Shown one piece after another: positions 32,513-44,771 of a stretch of 64,000 nucleotides of DNA. Below the pieces are notes generated by a model that saw only the letters and a program-made list of their open reading frames with translations, did no database searches and had not been told where the DNA came from. Positions within the stretch are counted from its first letter, which is position 1. Every line of letters starts with the position of its first letter. Origin of the DNA: Lophium mytilinum (Eukaryota > Ascomycota > Dothideomycetes > Mytilinidiales > Mytilinidiaceae); the NCBI GenBank assembly GCA_010093605.1, contig MU004187.1, positions 2,038,830 through 2,102,829 of the forward strand. Reading direction: 5' to 3'. The position numbers were made by a program, and so were the translations under genes.

Positions 32513-33385
32513 TCAGTCATACCAATAGTCCATCGCCGCTTCCACTGTGTTCGCTGGGGCCTCTTCCTCTTCACTAAAGAACTCTTCGTCACTCATCGTC
32601 ATATTTGACCGCTCTGCGTACACATCACCCTCCGCGTGATGTGCCTGGGCACTGACGCTGAGGCTGTCGAAATTGGCATTAGTTCCAGCATTATTGGACG
32701 CGGAGCTAGACGTTTGGTCATCAAGTCCATCATCAGTCTGGGCTGCGTGGTATGTTCCTGGAGGAGAGAACTGATTGAGCCACGCGGAGACTGATCGTCG
32801 GACTTGTGCTGAGCTAGGAGGCTGGTGGTCGCTGGTGTGGAGGGCGGAGGTTGCCTTTGGTGACAGATCGAACGGTGATGCTGGCGGTGATGATACGCTT
32901 TGTGAAAGCCCTGTACTGGTTCCCGTCTCCGTCTCCGCTTCGTCGTCTCCGTCATTGGCTTGATTGTCAACATTTGAAATACTAACAAATATAATGTCAC
33001 AAGCAGCGAACTTAGACGGAACGAAACTAGGCTCACTAGAACTAGTGGCGTCGTTGTTGCTGTCATAGCCGCTGTCTCTACTGATACTCTCACCTTCATC
33101 CCATTTGTCTTCATCACCGCGCTCATTTGGAGGCATCTCTTGCCACCAATTCGTCTTCAGAGGTACGGTCTCCTCGGATACAGCACGTTGTCCATGATCC
33201 ATGTCGCTGTTGGTGGGTGCAAGAGTGCTAGTAGGAAGATCTTCGTGGAATGGAAGAGTCTTGGCTGAAGTGGTAGTGTCCTCGAACGTAGTGCCTTCGT
33301 CTGCTTCGAGAGAACGCTTCTGTTTCTTCTCGTCGTGACTCGGGCCCGAGACGCTCGACGAGCGGACGCGCTTCGTTCGCGCCAT
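32513..33385 (-). CDS. Hypothetical acidic Ser-rich protein with N-terminal nuclear-localisation-like motif
   Basis: A single-exon protein of 290 residues starting at the ATG at 33385. I do not recognise a domain. Residues 1-~25 hold two basic clusters (RTKRVR and KKQKR), resembling a bipartite nuclear localisation signal. The remainder is rich in Ser, Asp, Glu, Pro and Thr and looks largely disordered; one Trp-containing segment (SVSAWLNQFSPPGTYH, ~res. 200) may be a short conserved helix. The C-terminus is acidic (EEFFSEEEEA) and ends in an aromatic MDYWYD. A nuclear regulatory role is a guess. The composition and long uninterrupted frame support a real gene. Confidence 0.65.
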   Translation of the reverse strand: MARTKRVRSSSVSGPSHDEKKQKRSLEADEGTTFEDTTTSAKTLPFHEDLPTSTLAPTNSDMDHGQRAVSEETVPLKTNWWQEMPPNERGDEDKWDEGESISRDSGYDSNNDATSSSEPSFVPSKFAACDIIFVSISNVDNQANDGDDEAETETGTSTGLSQSVSSPPASPFDLSPKATSALHTSDHQPPSSAQVRRSVSAWLNQFSPPGTYHAAQTDDGLDDQTSSSASNNAGTNANFDSLSVSAQAHHAEGDVYAERSNMTMSDEEFFSEEEEAPANTVEAAMDYWYD

Positions 33386-34994
33386 GCTAAAGACAAGCCG
33401 AAGTGTGAATGTGATGTGCGGAGGAGGTAAGGTCTGATGTCGGGTTGAGTCTTCGGGTGACGAGGTTGTGGAAGTAGATGAGGTAAGTTGTCGGCAAAGG
33501 CTTGCATTTGCTGGAGATATATGGCGGCTGTCGTCACGGGCAACCTCCGCGTGGCCTGATCGCCAAGGATTGCGACAGCACGGTACTAGAGGGCAAACGT
33601 TAAATGCTGAGGGGCACGCTGTGTCTTATCTTATATCTCTTACGCTCGCCTCTTGCGTGGATGCCTGGATCTCGAATAAGGCGACCAAATGACGACGCAC
33701 GGATAGTCTGGCTGCCTAGAGTCAAGCTTGTTATTTCTATTGGTCTAAAACGGGTCATCACCTACATGTATGATCCCTAATAGGTCATCTTGAAGTTATA
33801 GTGTTTCAAATATGGAGGTACGTGCGTGAAATGATGCACGTGATTACGCGTAAGGCACACGCGTCGAACGTGGGATCGCGAATCTGTTCGCCTTACCGGT
33901 GTGCTGTATCGAGAAGATGAGTCATTTCCTTTGCTTGTCTCGGCAATTGAGATGCAGCAGAAACCTGAGCCGGCAAGGGTCATGTGGGGGGATTTTTTGG
34001 ACGCTTCGTGATCGCTTAGAGCACCACAGAACGAAGATGAAAGAAGGCTGAATGGACGGAAGAACACTTAGATAAAAAATAGAGAGCACGAAGGGGAAGG
34101 ATCAAGAATAAATGGGTTTTCGGGCTCATTCGGATTGCCACAATCTATTTTCCTTGTGCACTATTGATGCACTCGAGTGTCCGGTAACATATGGAAAAGC
34201 AGAGTATATTCAACGAGATACGAGATCCTTAGGCTAACTAGCTCCCCATGACTAGAGAAAATATGGTTTACTTATGGCGGTGTTGTATTAGTTGAACCAG
34301 CATCCACTTCTATATGCCCCAATTCCATGGGGTGTTCTGAGTCATCGCCCTTCGTTGGCTCAGGAGTCTATCCAGATGCCGAGTTACTCTAAAGCGGGGC
34401 GAGGCGTAAATTTATGCGGACACCTCGAGACCTTGATATGTGCTGAACGTGAACAAGTTCAGAGCTCGTTAGAATAATTCTTGGTAGATGCTGTCCGCTA
34501 TCAATGGGATAGTTGGCGGTCAAGTACTCAGTCGAGGTCATTCCGAGACTCTGCAAATCCAAGCAAGACCCATGTAGTTGATGATTCGAGCACATGTCCC
34601 GGGTCCCTGTTGGCAGATGGTAGCCTGGCTGCTGGTTTTGAGATGGTGTAAGTGAAAATCTTACCAGCATCCTATCCGCGTAGCCTTGGTCAGTCCCAGA
34701 TACTCGTTAATTCTCAGCCGTTCAACCTAAATGAGAAACACCAGGACGCCGGTGAATCGCTTTGAGTCGTCTAATGCGATGGACTCGTGAATTAGGAATG
34801 GTGAGCATTGAGTGAAGAGGACAGGGCCGGGAAGGCCATGAAAAGGAGGCTTTGTGGTCCGAGCACCGCAACCTCGACTTCATCGGCGGCTAATCAACAA
34901 CACAGCAACCACAACAACCACGTCACTTTTGGATTACCACAAGCACGGACCTGAACGTAAACTCTCTCGCATATTACTTAGTTCTACATATTGA
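33386..34994. other. Divergent intergenic region
   Basis: About 1.6 kb between two divergent genes with no supported gene. Short frames on both strands lack motifs. Confidence 0.45.
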
Positions 34995-36638
34995 ATGGAC
35001 GGAGAAACATACACACCGTCCCAGACGGTGGAACCGGAGGAGCCCATTGGTGTCGACGATGAGCAGCCGCCGCCATGGCCGCTTTCCTTCAGAATGAAGA
35101 AGCCGGAAGAGTTGAAAAGCGGACTGGTCTCTGGAAAACCATTTTATTGGAGTCACAACCTCTATCGGGGTCCCAAGGACGAAAGCGTCCAAATTCACTA
35201 TTGCGCAACGAAAGCTTCGTCAGAGATCGCAGCGCAAAAATTCTTGAACGAAGATGTGTTAGGCTTTGATATGGAGTGGCCCTGGAACACTAAAAGCCTT
35301 CAATTGCAAAAGAAGATTGCGTTGATTCAGGTGGCCAGCGAATCTCAAATTGGCCTCTTTCATCTCGGACTGCACACTGGGACCACTGTCGATGAAATCC
35401 TGGCTCCTTCACTCCGCTACATCATCGAGTCTAAAAATATTGCAAAAGTGGGCAACAATATATGGAGAGCGGATTGCTCGCGGCTAATCGAATTCTTTGG
35501 CCTCAAACCCCGCGGAATTGTCGACCTGAGTGTGTTGCACCGCGTGGTCAAGTACGGCGCGACTGACCCCCAGGCCGCACGGGGCCGATGTATTGCAATG
35601 GACAAGATCGTTGAGGAACATCTCTTCATGCCCTTAAGCAAAGATCCCAAACAGAGGAATAGCAACTGGTCCAGGCGATTGGACCAAAAACAAATTGACT
35701 ATGCAGCGAGCGACGCTTACGCGGGCTTCATCCTCTACCATACACTGGACTGGAAGAGGAGGTCAACGAAACCAATTCAGCCTATGCCTGATTTCATCGA
35801 ACTAAAACTGCCTATTCAACTTGTGCCCATCGAGCTCGAAGTCAACAAAGTCGAAGGAGATAACGCCACACCATCGAAAAAGAAACGCTCACCTCTCCAG
35901 AAAGACGAGGAGGCGCCTTTGGATACCGACTCGCAAGCTCTCTTTGAACTTCTCCGTAAAACACGGCTTGAATTAGCTGGGACAAAAGCCGCTTTTCGTG
36001 TTGCATCGAACTTGATCCTGCAGCGAATTGCAAGGAGCAACCCTCAGAGTTCCGACGAACTATTGTCTATTAAAGGCATCGGCCCTAGCTTCGTAGCCAG
36101 TTACGGCGACGCTTTCCTGGCCACTGTCAAGGAATTCATTTCTACGCTCCCTCCTCCTGCTCCTGTACTTGCAACAGAGACAGTTTCGAACACAACGCCA
36201 CTCCCCGCAACTCTCTCAACTGGCCTATCTTTTAATTTAGGGACAATTGGCCTCGACGAAACGCAAGACCCGGATACCCTGACACAGAGCTATGACAGCG
36301 AGAGAAAGGATGCGAGCCCCTCCACCGTCCCTGACCCAGTCCAAGATCCAACACTCCTCCCGCCACGGTCTCGCAGGTTCTTATCCGCCCTCTCAGGCCT
36401 TCGAAATCGACTCAGTCACCAATTGTCCCGACCACCCTTCTCAATAGTAACCGACGACCTTTTGAACCACATTGCTGCCAATCCACCGCGTACGCCAGAG
36501 ACTCTCCAACAAGTCCCCGGCATCGCGAGCCTGATGCAACCTGCCGAAGATGCTGCGGTCGACCTTTGGAAGTTCATCACAAAACACGCACCTCCGGAAC
36601 CCGGGGTAGAGGAAATTGATTTGACTGGAGGTAGCTGA
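34995..36638 (+). CDS. 3'-5' exonuclease (WRN-exo/RNase D type) with HRDC domains
   Basis: A single-exon protein of 547 residues. The DnaQ-like exonuclease domain spans ~res. 65-255. Motif I is Asp92-x-Glu94 in GFDMEW, motif II has Asp in NNIWRADCSRL (~155), and motif III is Y-A-A-S-D (~235-239), a complete DEDDy set binding two metals. An HRDC domain follows (~310-375, with SIKGIGPSF), and a second HRDC-like segment is near the C-terminus (~455-540, with QQVPGIASL). The linkers are Ser/Pro-rich. There is no helicase domain. Likely role: trimming 3' ends of DNA or structured RNA in the nucleus. Relatives include WRN exonuclease and Rrp6/RNase D, and the choice between DNA and RNA substrate cannot be made here. 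Confidence 0.85.
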   Translation: MDGETYTPSQTVEPEEPIGVDDEQPPPWPLSFRMKKPEELKSGLVSGKPFYWSHNLYRGPKDESVQIHYCATKASSEIAAQKFLNEDVLGFDMEWPWNTKSLQLQKKIALIQVASESQIGLFHLGLHTGTTVDEILAPSLRYIIESKNIAKVGNNIWRADCSRLIEFFGLKPRGIVDLSVLHRVVKYGATDPQAARGRCIAMDKIVEEHLFMPLSKDPKQRNSNWSRRLDQKQIDYAASDAYAGFILYHTLDWKRRSTKPIQPMPDFIELKLPIQLVPIELEVNKVEGDNATPSKKKRSPLQKDEEAPLDTDSQALFELLRKTRLELAGTKAAFRVASNLILQRIARSNPQSSDELLSIKGIGPSFVASYGDAFLATVKEFISTLPPPAPVLATETVSNTTPLPATLSTGLSFNLGTIGLDETQDPDTLTQSYDSERKDASPSTVPDPVQDPTLLPPRSRRFLSALSGLRNRLSHQLSRPPFSIVTDDLLNHIAANPPRTPETLQQVPGIASLMQPAEDAAVDLWKFITKHAPPEPGVEEIDLTGGS

Positions 36639-38817
36639 ATTAACTACGAAAGCCTACACCTACCTAGGCGGAGAATCTCATGTCCATTCCTTTTTCCTTT
36701 GATACCAATCTTCTCAGTATCTTTGTCATTGCTCATTGCTATCTCTGTTCTTTTGTTTACCTTTCATTGGCATACATACAGTAAGCTTGGTATGCGGGAA
36801 TTCTTGCAGTCATTGGATTGAGGTCTTTCGTACAAGTTAACGCACAGCCATGAAGCATGAGTTTTGGATTTCTCACATGTCTCCCGTCATCCCCTCGTCC
36901 ATTCTTGTTCATTAGCTTCACTTGAATTTCATAGCCTCTGCCGCAGGCGGCTACCATCCCGCGAATTGTGCGAGAAAAGCAGAGATGTCTACCACCATTC
37001 ACGTATCCCAAAAGAAACACAATCTATCTTATTCTTGTTAAGCAGGAACACCAGCGTCTGGAAGCTAACCTCATATCACGTAACAAGCCTCAACCTTACT
37101 TGAGAAACCTACAGCGTCTATAGCACACTCCTTTTCTTTTTCGCTGGTCCTCCAGAACGCCCCGAGTGCCTGCGCCCGTTCCTCATGCCAGACGCGTCAA
37201 ATTGGTTCGTCTTGGATCTACTGCAGCACACAAAGTACTCATCTTCCCCCTTCTAATCGCCTGCCGCCACGTACCGCGCATACTCTTTTCAGCAACGCCT
37301 TTATCATCAGGCACAAAGCAACTGGCGCTTTCCCGCGAGATGTTTTACCTACTCATATTGCTGAACCCTGCACTGCCACATGATTCATGTAGCTCAGCAT
37401 ATAGCCTAGCTTGTGAAGGCGGGCGATCGGCTTGTGAAAGGTTTCGCTTCACATGAGAGACGGCCAGGGCCCGCGGGGGTTTAACTCAGATGTGACGATC
37501 TCGCGGGAATTTGAGAGAAGGGTTGTGCAGACAGGACGCTAAAACTACTGTGTAAAAGGGTCCCGAGTGGATCTCAAGCATGGCCCTGCTTCAATTTAGA
37601 TCGTGATACTGCATGACACCCAAGCCGGAGAGAATAACATGTGCTGCCGCTGTACCCGTTGCCAGAATTGGAAGCTGGATGGTGGGAGACGGTGTGATAG
37701 TGGGTCTAGGAGCAAGATTAAGTGGAAGTTTGAGATAAGATGTTGTGGAGAACGAGCACAGCTATCATGCCGTGATGCCGTGTACCAGTTTGAGGATTCT
37801 GACGAGCCATTGTTGGGGGCGCGTCACATGCCACTCCACTGCCTCCTTGATTGAAGGTATGATAGGTGGCGTGAGTAGGCAACATCTTTAAGCAGCTGAA
37901 CGCTGACGGAAAATAGACGGCGCTGAGATGGAAGTGATGGGTACCGTGGACTAGGGCTCCCCACAGTATGGTCGTTGGGACGATGAGACAGCGACGATGA
38001 CGCAGTTGCTTGTGAAGTTTGACCGAATAACAGCACGTGTTAACCCGAGGGTGCACAAGAAAGCAAGGTGAAGGCTGCATGGTGTGAATATGATTTAATA
38101 TATTTGCAATCATATACATGGAAAACGATGAAAGATGAGAATTGGCATATTTTGAATGTCGGCTCATGCTCACGGACCAAAGTGTGGAAGGTGAGGCCGG
38201 ATATGGGTGCCGTGAGGTGGCGAAAGGGTAGAATGAGCCAATGACGGGCCTCAACTCGAGTCCAGCATGTGCGTTTGACGAGTCTCCCGGACTGACATCC
38301 AGATTGCCAGCAAGCGCCCATGGCGCCGTGCTGGTGGTCTAAAACAAGGGTGGCTAACACGAGCTACCCCAGCGTTATAACATCTGACAGTCGGTCCGGA
38401 CAACAAATGCGAGTTGAACCGCTACCGTAGGACCGTAGAGAAATATTGAAAGGTACTTGCAGACAGTTAAACAGTGTCGGCTCGCTGTGCCGAGTCGTTG
38501 AAGAGTTGTGGAGGGGCTCCCGACGATATTCTACAAAGAAGTTAGAAGCCGAAGCAGCACGGCCGGCATCACATGTCACGAGCGGTGTCTGGGGCTAAAT
38601 CTAACCCACGCAGCCAACACTTCCCCCCTCGCGCATCGCTCGACGACTCCAAATCCCCTCTCACGCGGCGACGATAGCCTCCAAGAGCGCATACGAGCGT
38701 GCCGCTTTCGCACCCTCCCTACTTGTCCTCCTGACCGCCGACTTGATTTGGCTATCGTCTCAGCACTCCCGCGACGTCACCCCCCTTCGCGCCGGTGCGC
38801 TGAGCCTTCTCTCCACC
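36639..38817. other. Intergenic, no gene seen
   Basis: About 2.2 kb. Minus-strand frames of 106-178 codons between 37.7 and 38.4 kb overlap one another and plus-strand frames, and show no motif. The 5' end of the Opi1-like gene probably takes up the last few hundred bases; a longer frame starting near 38508 is a shadow of its first exon. Confidence 0.45.
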
Positions 38818-40692
38818 ATGAACGTGCAACAGGAGCACCCTCCTGCCTACGCCCACGAGCCAGACCAGCTTCAGCTGCCGTCGGTGCCGCAGCACGACCT
38901 ACCCTCCAATTCACAGTCCAATACAAGACACCACCTTCCTGGCATCAAGGCCCTGCATCTCCCGCCTACCACTGTCGCTCGACCCTACACCGCAAACAAC
39001 GGCCATGCTATCGTCGACGTGAGCAAGAACGCCTCCACCGACCCGCTACAATGGCACTATGGAGCCCCCTTATCCCATACAAACTTTCCTCAGGTCCCCA
39101 CGACGGCCCCGCGGGCTGCAGCAGAAGAGAGCATAGGCAGTCCCATGGACGATGTGCAGAGCATGGCCAGCATGGAGGATCAGCACAGCTACAAGTCGGC
39201 TAGCGTCATATCCATGGATGATCCCGATGTTCGCTTGGCCGCTGAAGCATTGTCAGGGTTGGGCAACCCAGGTCAGTCACGCCTTCAATACCATGCTTGC
39301 AGGCCCGTCTCTGTTGGGATGGAGTGTCTTCACTTTGAGCATTTACACTCCGTCTCCTCTACCTCGTCTTGCAATCTAGTCACTTCCGGGGCATGTTTCG
39401 TCGCTTAGATTCACGTCTTTTACTGTCTTATATATACTGACTAATACTCTTAAGACTTTGTCCGTTCACCTACCAATCGCAGTATTACACTCCCTCTGGG
39501 TCAGGACCAAGACCCAGAGCCTCTTCTTAAGCTCATAACCTCTAGCCACCCTTGGGTAGGGGGTACTATCAACGGGGCTCACACTGTCTACACCACCACC
39601 AAGTCATACACGCCACGCTTTGTTCAAAACAGCGCCGACTTCATCGAGAGGAACATCGGGTCTCCCCTTACCAACACCGTCAGCTCTGTGGGACGGCGCA
39701 CCGGCGTTGAGAAGAATATACGTCGCTACCTCTCCGATCAACGTCGCCCCAGCGATCTCGAAGACGGCAATCCAGCAGACACTCCTGGCCACAAGAGACG
39801 ACGCGTTATGAGTGGCGAGCCCATGGAAGTCGAAGGCGGCTTCCAGACCCCACGTACACGCGCCGCCTCGCAGAGCTCGTACGCGGAGACTCTCCCAGCA
39901 TACGATGATCATCGTTCCCCGCAGTATGAAGAAGTAGCTGTCGGAGAGCTCGACGTCGAGAAGCACCCGCAAGACCAGGACCAGAGCCAGGACCGCCGTG
40001 TCAATTGGCCGACCCAGCTCATGATCACAACTTCTGGTCTCGGTGCCGCGCTGTCGGATTCCTCCCTCAGGTCTTTGAAGTTCTGCTTGGGACTACTGCG
40101 CACTGCGACGACCCACGTCGATCAAGTCATGCACGCTCTGAAGCTGGTTCTTGAAGAGTATGAGAGAGCTATGCGCTCACGAGAACAATCTGACGGCCAA
40201 GCCGAGGTGAACTATGAAGTAACGATATCCTCGACGACCCAAAACATGTCCCCAGAACGCGAAGACCAGGTGCGCGCAATTGCTAGCCGCATGAAGGCGC
40301 TAAGTGCAGATATCTGGCAGACTATCCAAACCGTCGTATCTTCGGTCAACCGCTTCACAGGCGGCGCCTTACCCGAGAACGCTCGCGCTGTTGTCTCTCG
40401 CCAGGTTCTCAGCTTGCCGCAAAGGTGGCAGGCGGCGGACCGGCGGACAGCGAGCTCTGGGGAGCAGCAGACCGGTGAGGTGAGGACGGCGCATCGTATG
40501 CTTAATTTTGCGCGCGAGGGGTTGGATATGATGGCGCAAGTGAGCACTGTGGTTGATGGGACTGTGGTTAGTGCCGAGACGTGGCTGGACAGGATGGGCA
40601 AAAGGAGGAGAGATGAGGGCGACTCAGAGAAAGAGGGCGGATTGGAACGAACACGGGTTGTGGACTTCGCGGGAGAGAAAAGCGCCACCTGA
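38818..40692 (+). CDS. OPI1: Opi1-type transcriptional regulator of phospholipid synthesis
   Basis: Two exons, 38818-39271 and 39455-40692, joined across a 183-bp intron (GTCAGT..CTGACTAATAC..TTAAG); 563 residues. The Opi1 family core starts at DVRLAAEALSGLGNP just before the intron, continues with EPLLKLITSSHPWV and YTTTKSYTPRFV, then IERNIGSPLTNTVSSVGRRTGVE, and later long helical segments (~res. 340-520). A basic KRRR lies near residue 265. In yeast Opi1 senses phosphatidic acid at the ER and represses inositol/phospholipid genes. The family match is strong; target genes in a filamentous fungus may differ. The N-terminal ~130 residues are Pro/Gln/His-rich and disordered. Confidence 0.8.
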
Positions 40693-41529
40693 AAAGTCTC
40701 CAGGACGTTTGAAGCATATGTAAAAGTTGCTGGCTCCAATTTTGTTCGATACCTGGATAAGTTTCCCTTGTACGATTTTTTATACCCGGCTCGCTTGATT
40801 CAGGCCACCCTCCGGCAACGCTCGCCTACTTTCTTTTCAGGTAACATGTTCTGTACCTTCTCAAAATCACTTTTATTTCCTCGGGTTCTATTCCTTGTTC
40901 ATCGCTCTAGCAGGGCGTACCAGCTGAGGGGGTGTTTCGGTCTCTTCTCTGAAGACTATATCAAACAATTGCTGTCGTTCCCAGTACATGTTAGGGAGCT
41001 GTATAAAGGTCCAAACGCATAGGGCGGTGGAATTAGCTCGGTGTTGTTGCGGGTTTATACACGCACGTGTACTGCCAGTACGAAGGCATATGAGGAAATG
41101 GGAAATGGGCAAGTGGGTGGCGATAACATTTGGGTTTGAGATAAGAGGGCAGGCTGAAGCTGACCAGGATTCTCAGCGGAATTAGTGAAGCTCTTGTAGG
41201 ATTGAGTATGTGCTCAATGATCAACTCAATACGGGAAACGAGAAATCGATTCTACACGTGCCAACCGGATTTTCTGGGTTTCTTTGCAACGTCCACCGCC
41301 TGAGAGGCTGGGCTTCCTCCAAGGCTGATTCATTGACCAACGCACAGCTTGCATCCTTGATGGTGGAGGTGGCTGAAGACTGCATGCATAGTGGCGCAGC
41401 TGAAACCTTACCGACGACCTCGACCTCGCCCAGCAGCTAACGACTATGTAGCCTGCTCAAGTTACTCTGGAGAACTATCTTAACAGAATCTCACGCTCAT
41501 CGAAATACTTGAAATCTGGACGAGAGAAT
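40693..41529. other. Intergenic region with uncertain upstream exon
   Basis: About 840 bp. A plus-strand frame at 41210-41440 could contribute a 5' exon to the next gene, but no donor/acceptor pair joins them convincingly. The frame of the next gene is open back to 41453, directly after an ATGTAG that could be an acceptor. Confidence 0.35.
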
Positions 41530-42969
41530 ATGGAGCGTGACGTTGAGAGCAACGAAGATGAGCACGAGGCTGAGCTGATCAGGCTGCAAGTTTCATCGAC
41601 TTCTGCTATCGAGTCAACACCCACCGAATCCGATGCCCGGAGACGTATTCGACCCCTACCAAATGCGTTAGCACACCTACGTATGTATTTCATATTTCAT
41701 CTTTCTCATATCGCTCGTCTTGTGCTAACGCGGAACTCTCATTGGCTTCAATAGATCCATCTCAGGACACGGCCCAGTACGATCGCACTAAACTTGATGC
41801 CTTCCACAGCATTGCCCACTGTCTTGCTTTGTTCGACATTTGGACCTTTCAGACGCTTTTTAAACCCAACGTAACTATAGGCCGCTTCATCTCCGACAAG
41901 GAAGAAACGAACGAGTTCAAAGATCACCTCGTACTCGGCTTGGCCGGTTTAGCGGATGCCATTGGCATGGCCGCTTTCGAAGCTCCCTTTGGAACCAGCC
42001 CGAAGTTCATTGCTTGCTTGAATTCTTTCTCTGATAATCAAATGGTCAGCTATGTGAGACAGACCAAGACCAGTGGCTACTACTCCGAATTAATGCAGAC
42101 GTGGACAGCACAATACCAATTCTCAAAGTCGAATAGGACGTACGTCGAAACAACAACGACTGCCGAGCTTCCTGCAGAGTTTTTTCTTTATTCGGATTGG
42201 CTGGCATTTGTCACTTCAGCTGTTGGCATATACCGAAGCAAGCTTCGTGCGATTGTGAGGAAATGCCGAGCGCTACGGAACTGCATCGCATCAGCACACG
42301 ATAACGGATCGCTGAGCGCCTCGGACATGCTAGTCCTGAAAGAAAAGATGGAGGCACTAGATGAGAACTTCGCGGATGTGTGTGCAGAAATCGGCGAGCC
42401 CGCTGTACATCTCATAAAACCTAGCGCCCTGCGATGGTGGTAAGTCACCTATTCTACTAACTTCTTGAGAAAAGCACAGTCACTCAGGCATGTCCAGGGA
42501 GCCCGAACAGCAACCAGAGAAGACGGTCATGGACGAACCAACACCCGCCACCACCTTCGCCGCGCAAAACACTACCGAACCCCCAAACCTCGCTCTCGCC
42601 TCCACTCTCCTCTTCATCGTGCCAGCAACTTGTCTCCTCTCCTGCATCCCCACCGCAATCGCCTGGATCCACACCGCCCCCGGGCCCGCACCCCGCCCAA
42701 CGCTCGACCCAAATTTCTACCAACTGCTCTCCAGCTCCGCGCTGCAGCTCCTGAGTCTACTAACGCTGGTGTGGCCCCTAATGTTCCACGCCGAACTGGC
42801 GAGGATGAGCTGGGTCTGGACGTGGGTACTTGCGGGGACGAGTGCGTGCTCTACTATCGCGGCGGTCTTTTTCTATGTCTGGCTGTCGATGGCGTGGAGC
42901 TGGGTTCTTTCTTTTGCGGGGAGCGTGGCGCAGGCGTTGGTGGTGTTGCAGGTTGTGAGGTGGATTTGA
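41530..42969 (+). CDS. Unknown protein: helical soluble domain plus about four C-terminal membrane segments
   Basis: Exons 41530-41680, 41755-42439 and 42480-42969 give 441 residues in one consistent frame. The second intron is strong (GTAAGT, TACTAAC branch, ACAG), so the C-terminal frame, which also has its own ATG at 42490, belongs with the upstream part. Res. 1-~50 are acidic and hydrophilic. Res. ~60-275 are mainly helical with several Trp/Phe and no motif I know. Exon 3 adds hydrophobic segments at about res. 305-330, 350-375, 385-408 and 412-437. Probably a membrane protein with a large cytosolic or lumenal domain. The true 5' end is unsure, and two separate genes remain possible. Confidence 0.6.
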
Positions 42970-44771
42970 GATATATTCTCTTTTGGGGGCTATGATTACA
43001 CATTATACACGCACACTTGCTAACATCATTTGATCTTTTATTTGCATTTTCAACAGGGCCGAGCTCCTCGACGTACCAATAGCTAATTATCTATCTTCGT
43101 TTATGAGCGGAGCTACATGCTCGACTATACGTCTTTGGACCTATCGGAAACGCGGGAATGCGGGATATAAACAAGGTGGGCCTAAAGGGAGTGCCACATT
43201 TGTCACGCCCAGTGTCGCCGGGTAGAATAGCGACACGTCTCCCGAGTCGACGAAGTGATTTCTAATGATGAGCTTGAAGGGATCGCGGATAGTTATACAG
43301 CCGCAAGCTTCTTACGAAAGAGAAGTGGAGCTCGGCTTCTCAATGGCGGAGTCCCGTGCTCCGCTGTCGGAGTGGATAGTGCTGAGTGATACTGTGGACG
43401 AGAATGGGGATGGTGTTGCTTTTTCTGGTGTGTTTAAGCTATGAGGGTCTGGTGTGATTGGTCTTTTTTATACCCTTGGAGCTTCCTATACCCAGCCGTG
43501 CCAGCATGAAGGGTACCTAGGGCCTTCCAATTGTTTCGCAGACTTATCGCGACCCACAATTCGGCTTTCTCGGTTACCAAGCACTCTGAGGTATTCTAGT
43601 GAACAGATTTATCATAGACACAACTGCGGACGCCTATAACTCCGCCTTTATGTTCGAATGAGTCGACTATCGCCAAGCTCTTGAGCTCCATGAGTCGTTA
43701 AACAAACAATCCCCAAAGCTTCTAGGCGGGGTGGCGGGAGGTGGCGGGTGGAGGTGTCTTGTTTGGAAGTTGGAGTATGGTGGGGCATCCAGCTGTCAGC
43801 CCTACACCAGGTCCTCGGGTTCGGATTCGTCTTCTTTGAAAAAAGCTTCCCGGCGCTCCGTGAAACAGCGGCAGCTGCTCCGGCCGAAGAGCTTCCACGG
43901 ACAAAGATTGGACCGCTGCGTAATATGCTCACAGGAGTGATCTAGCGGTTGCGCGCGGTCGTTCCTCTTGCGGCAGGCCAGCGTGGTGTTGCAGCGCGTT
44001 TTGGCTGCTTGGGCGTCAGCGGAAAAGCGGGTTCCGCGTACAAACGCGATCTACCCGAGAATGGCTACTTGAGTCAGACGTCAGATTTCACGCAGTGGTT
44101 GGCTGCGCGAGGCGGAGGATGCGCGGGCGGTGAGCTATGATGCTTGCGGGTGGGGACCGCCAAAGGCACTGGATTACAAACTGCAGCACTCCCCATCCCG
44201 AGTCGTCTATCCGGAATTGGTATGGGTTGCGCCCGACCAAACGGGAGGCGGTTTGGAGGAGTGTGGTGCGTCATGGGCTGCGCTGCATGGCGACGGGAGA
44301 GATCGCAGAGGGATCCTTCGTGGTTAGGGAGATCTAAGAGGTGAGTTCGACTCATCAAGACTCAGCGCTCCGCCAAAGTCTCCGCCAAAGTCTCCGCAAA
44401 GTGTGCGCCCTTCTGAGCTGCAGACAATCATGAGGGCGCCCGTTCCGCGACTCAAAAGAAAGGGATTCACCCGACTGGTAGACCCACTCCACCTACTGCG
44501 CTATCACTTGAACAAACTCCGCCTGCTAACGCCGGTGACGGCTGCAAGGCTAGCGACCCTTCCTTTTCCCAGACCCATACGTGCCGCTGTTTAGCGTCGG
44601 AGTCCCGAGATCTCCCTCATTTCCTCTGACTTTCTTCTTTATCTTTATCCATTCTTTCACTTTTTTCTCCCATTCATACCGTCAATTGCACCCGCGCGTG
44701 AGGTGCGACACCAAACCGTAGGCAACCCAAGGCTCTGTCACCCGCCTGCCCATTGGCCCTCTGCCGAAGCG
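42970..44771. other. Intergenic, no gene seen
   Basis: About 1.8 kb. Around 43650-44350 it is GC-rich and lacks stop codons in several frames at once, giving overlapping short frames that I do not accept as genes. A short CTCCGCCAAAGT repeat lies near 44370-44395. The final ~150 bp are CT-rich, typical of the leader of the ABC transporter. Confidence 0.4.

Noticed and set aside
37718-38254. 178-codon minus-strand frame
   Set aside because: Overlaps other frames on both strands, has His/Ser/Pro-skewed composition, no motif and no splice context.
38508-39203. 231-codon plus-strand frame overlapping the Opi1-like gene
   Set aside because: Shadow of the first Opi1 exon in another frame; it has no motif and no support beyond its length.
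44130-44344. Three overlapping plus-strand frames open at once
   Set aside because: Open in all three frames because of local GC richness; no frame has a family signature. Also compared with 5S rRNA and tRNA from memory without a match.
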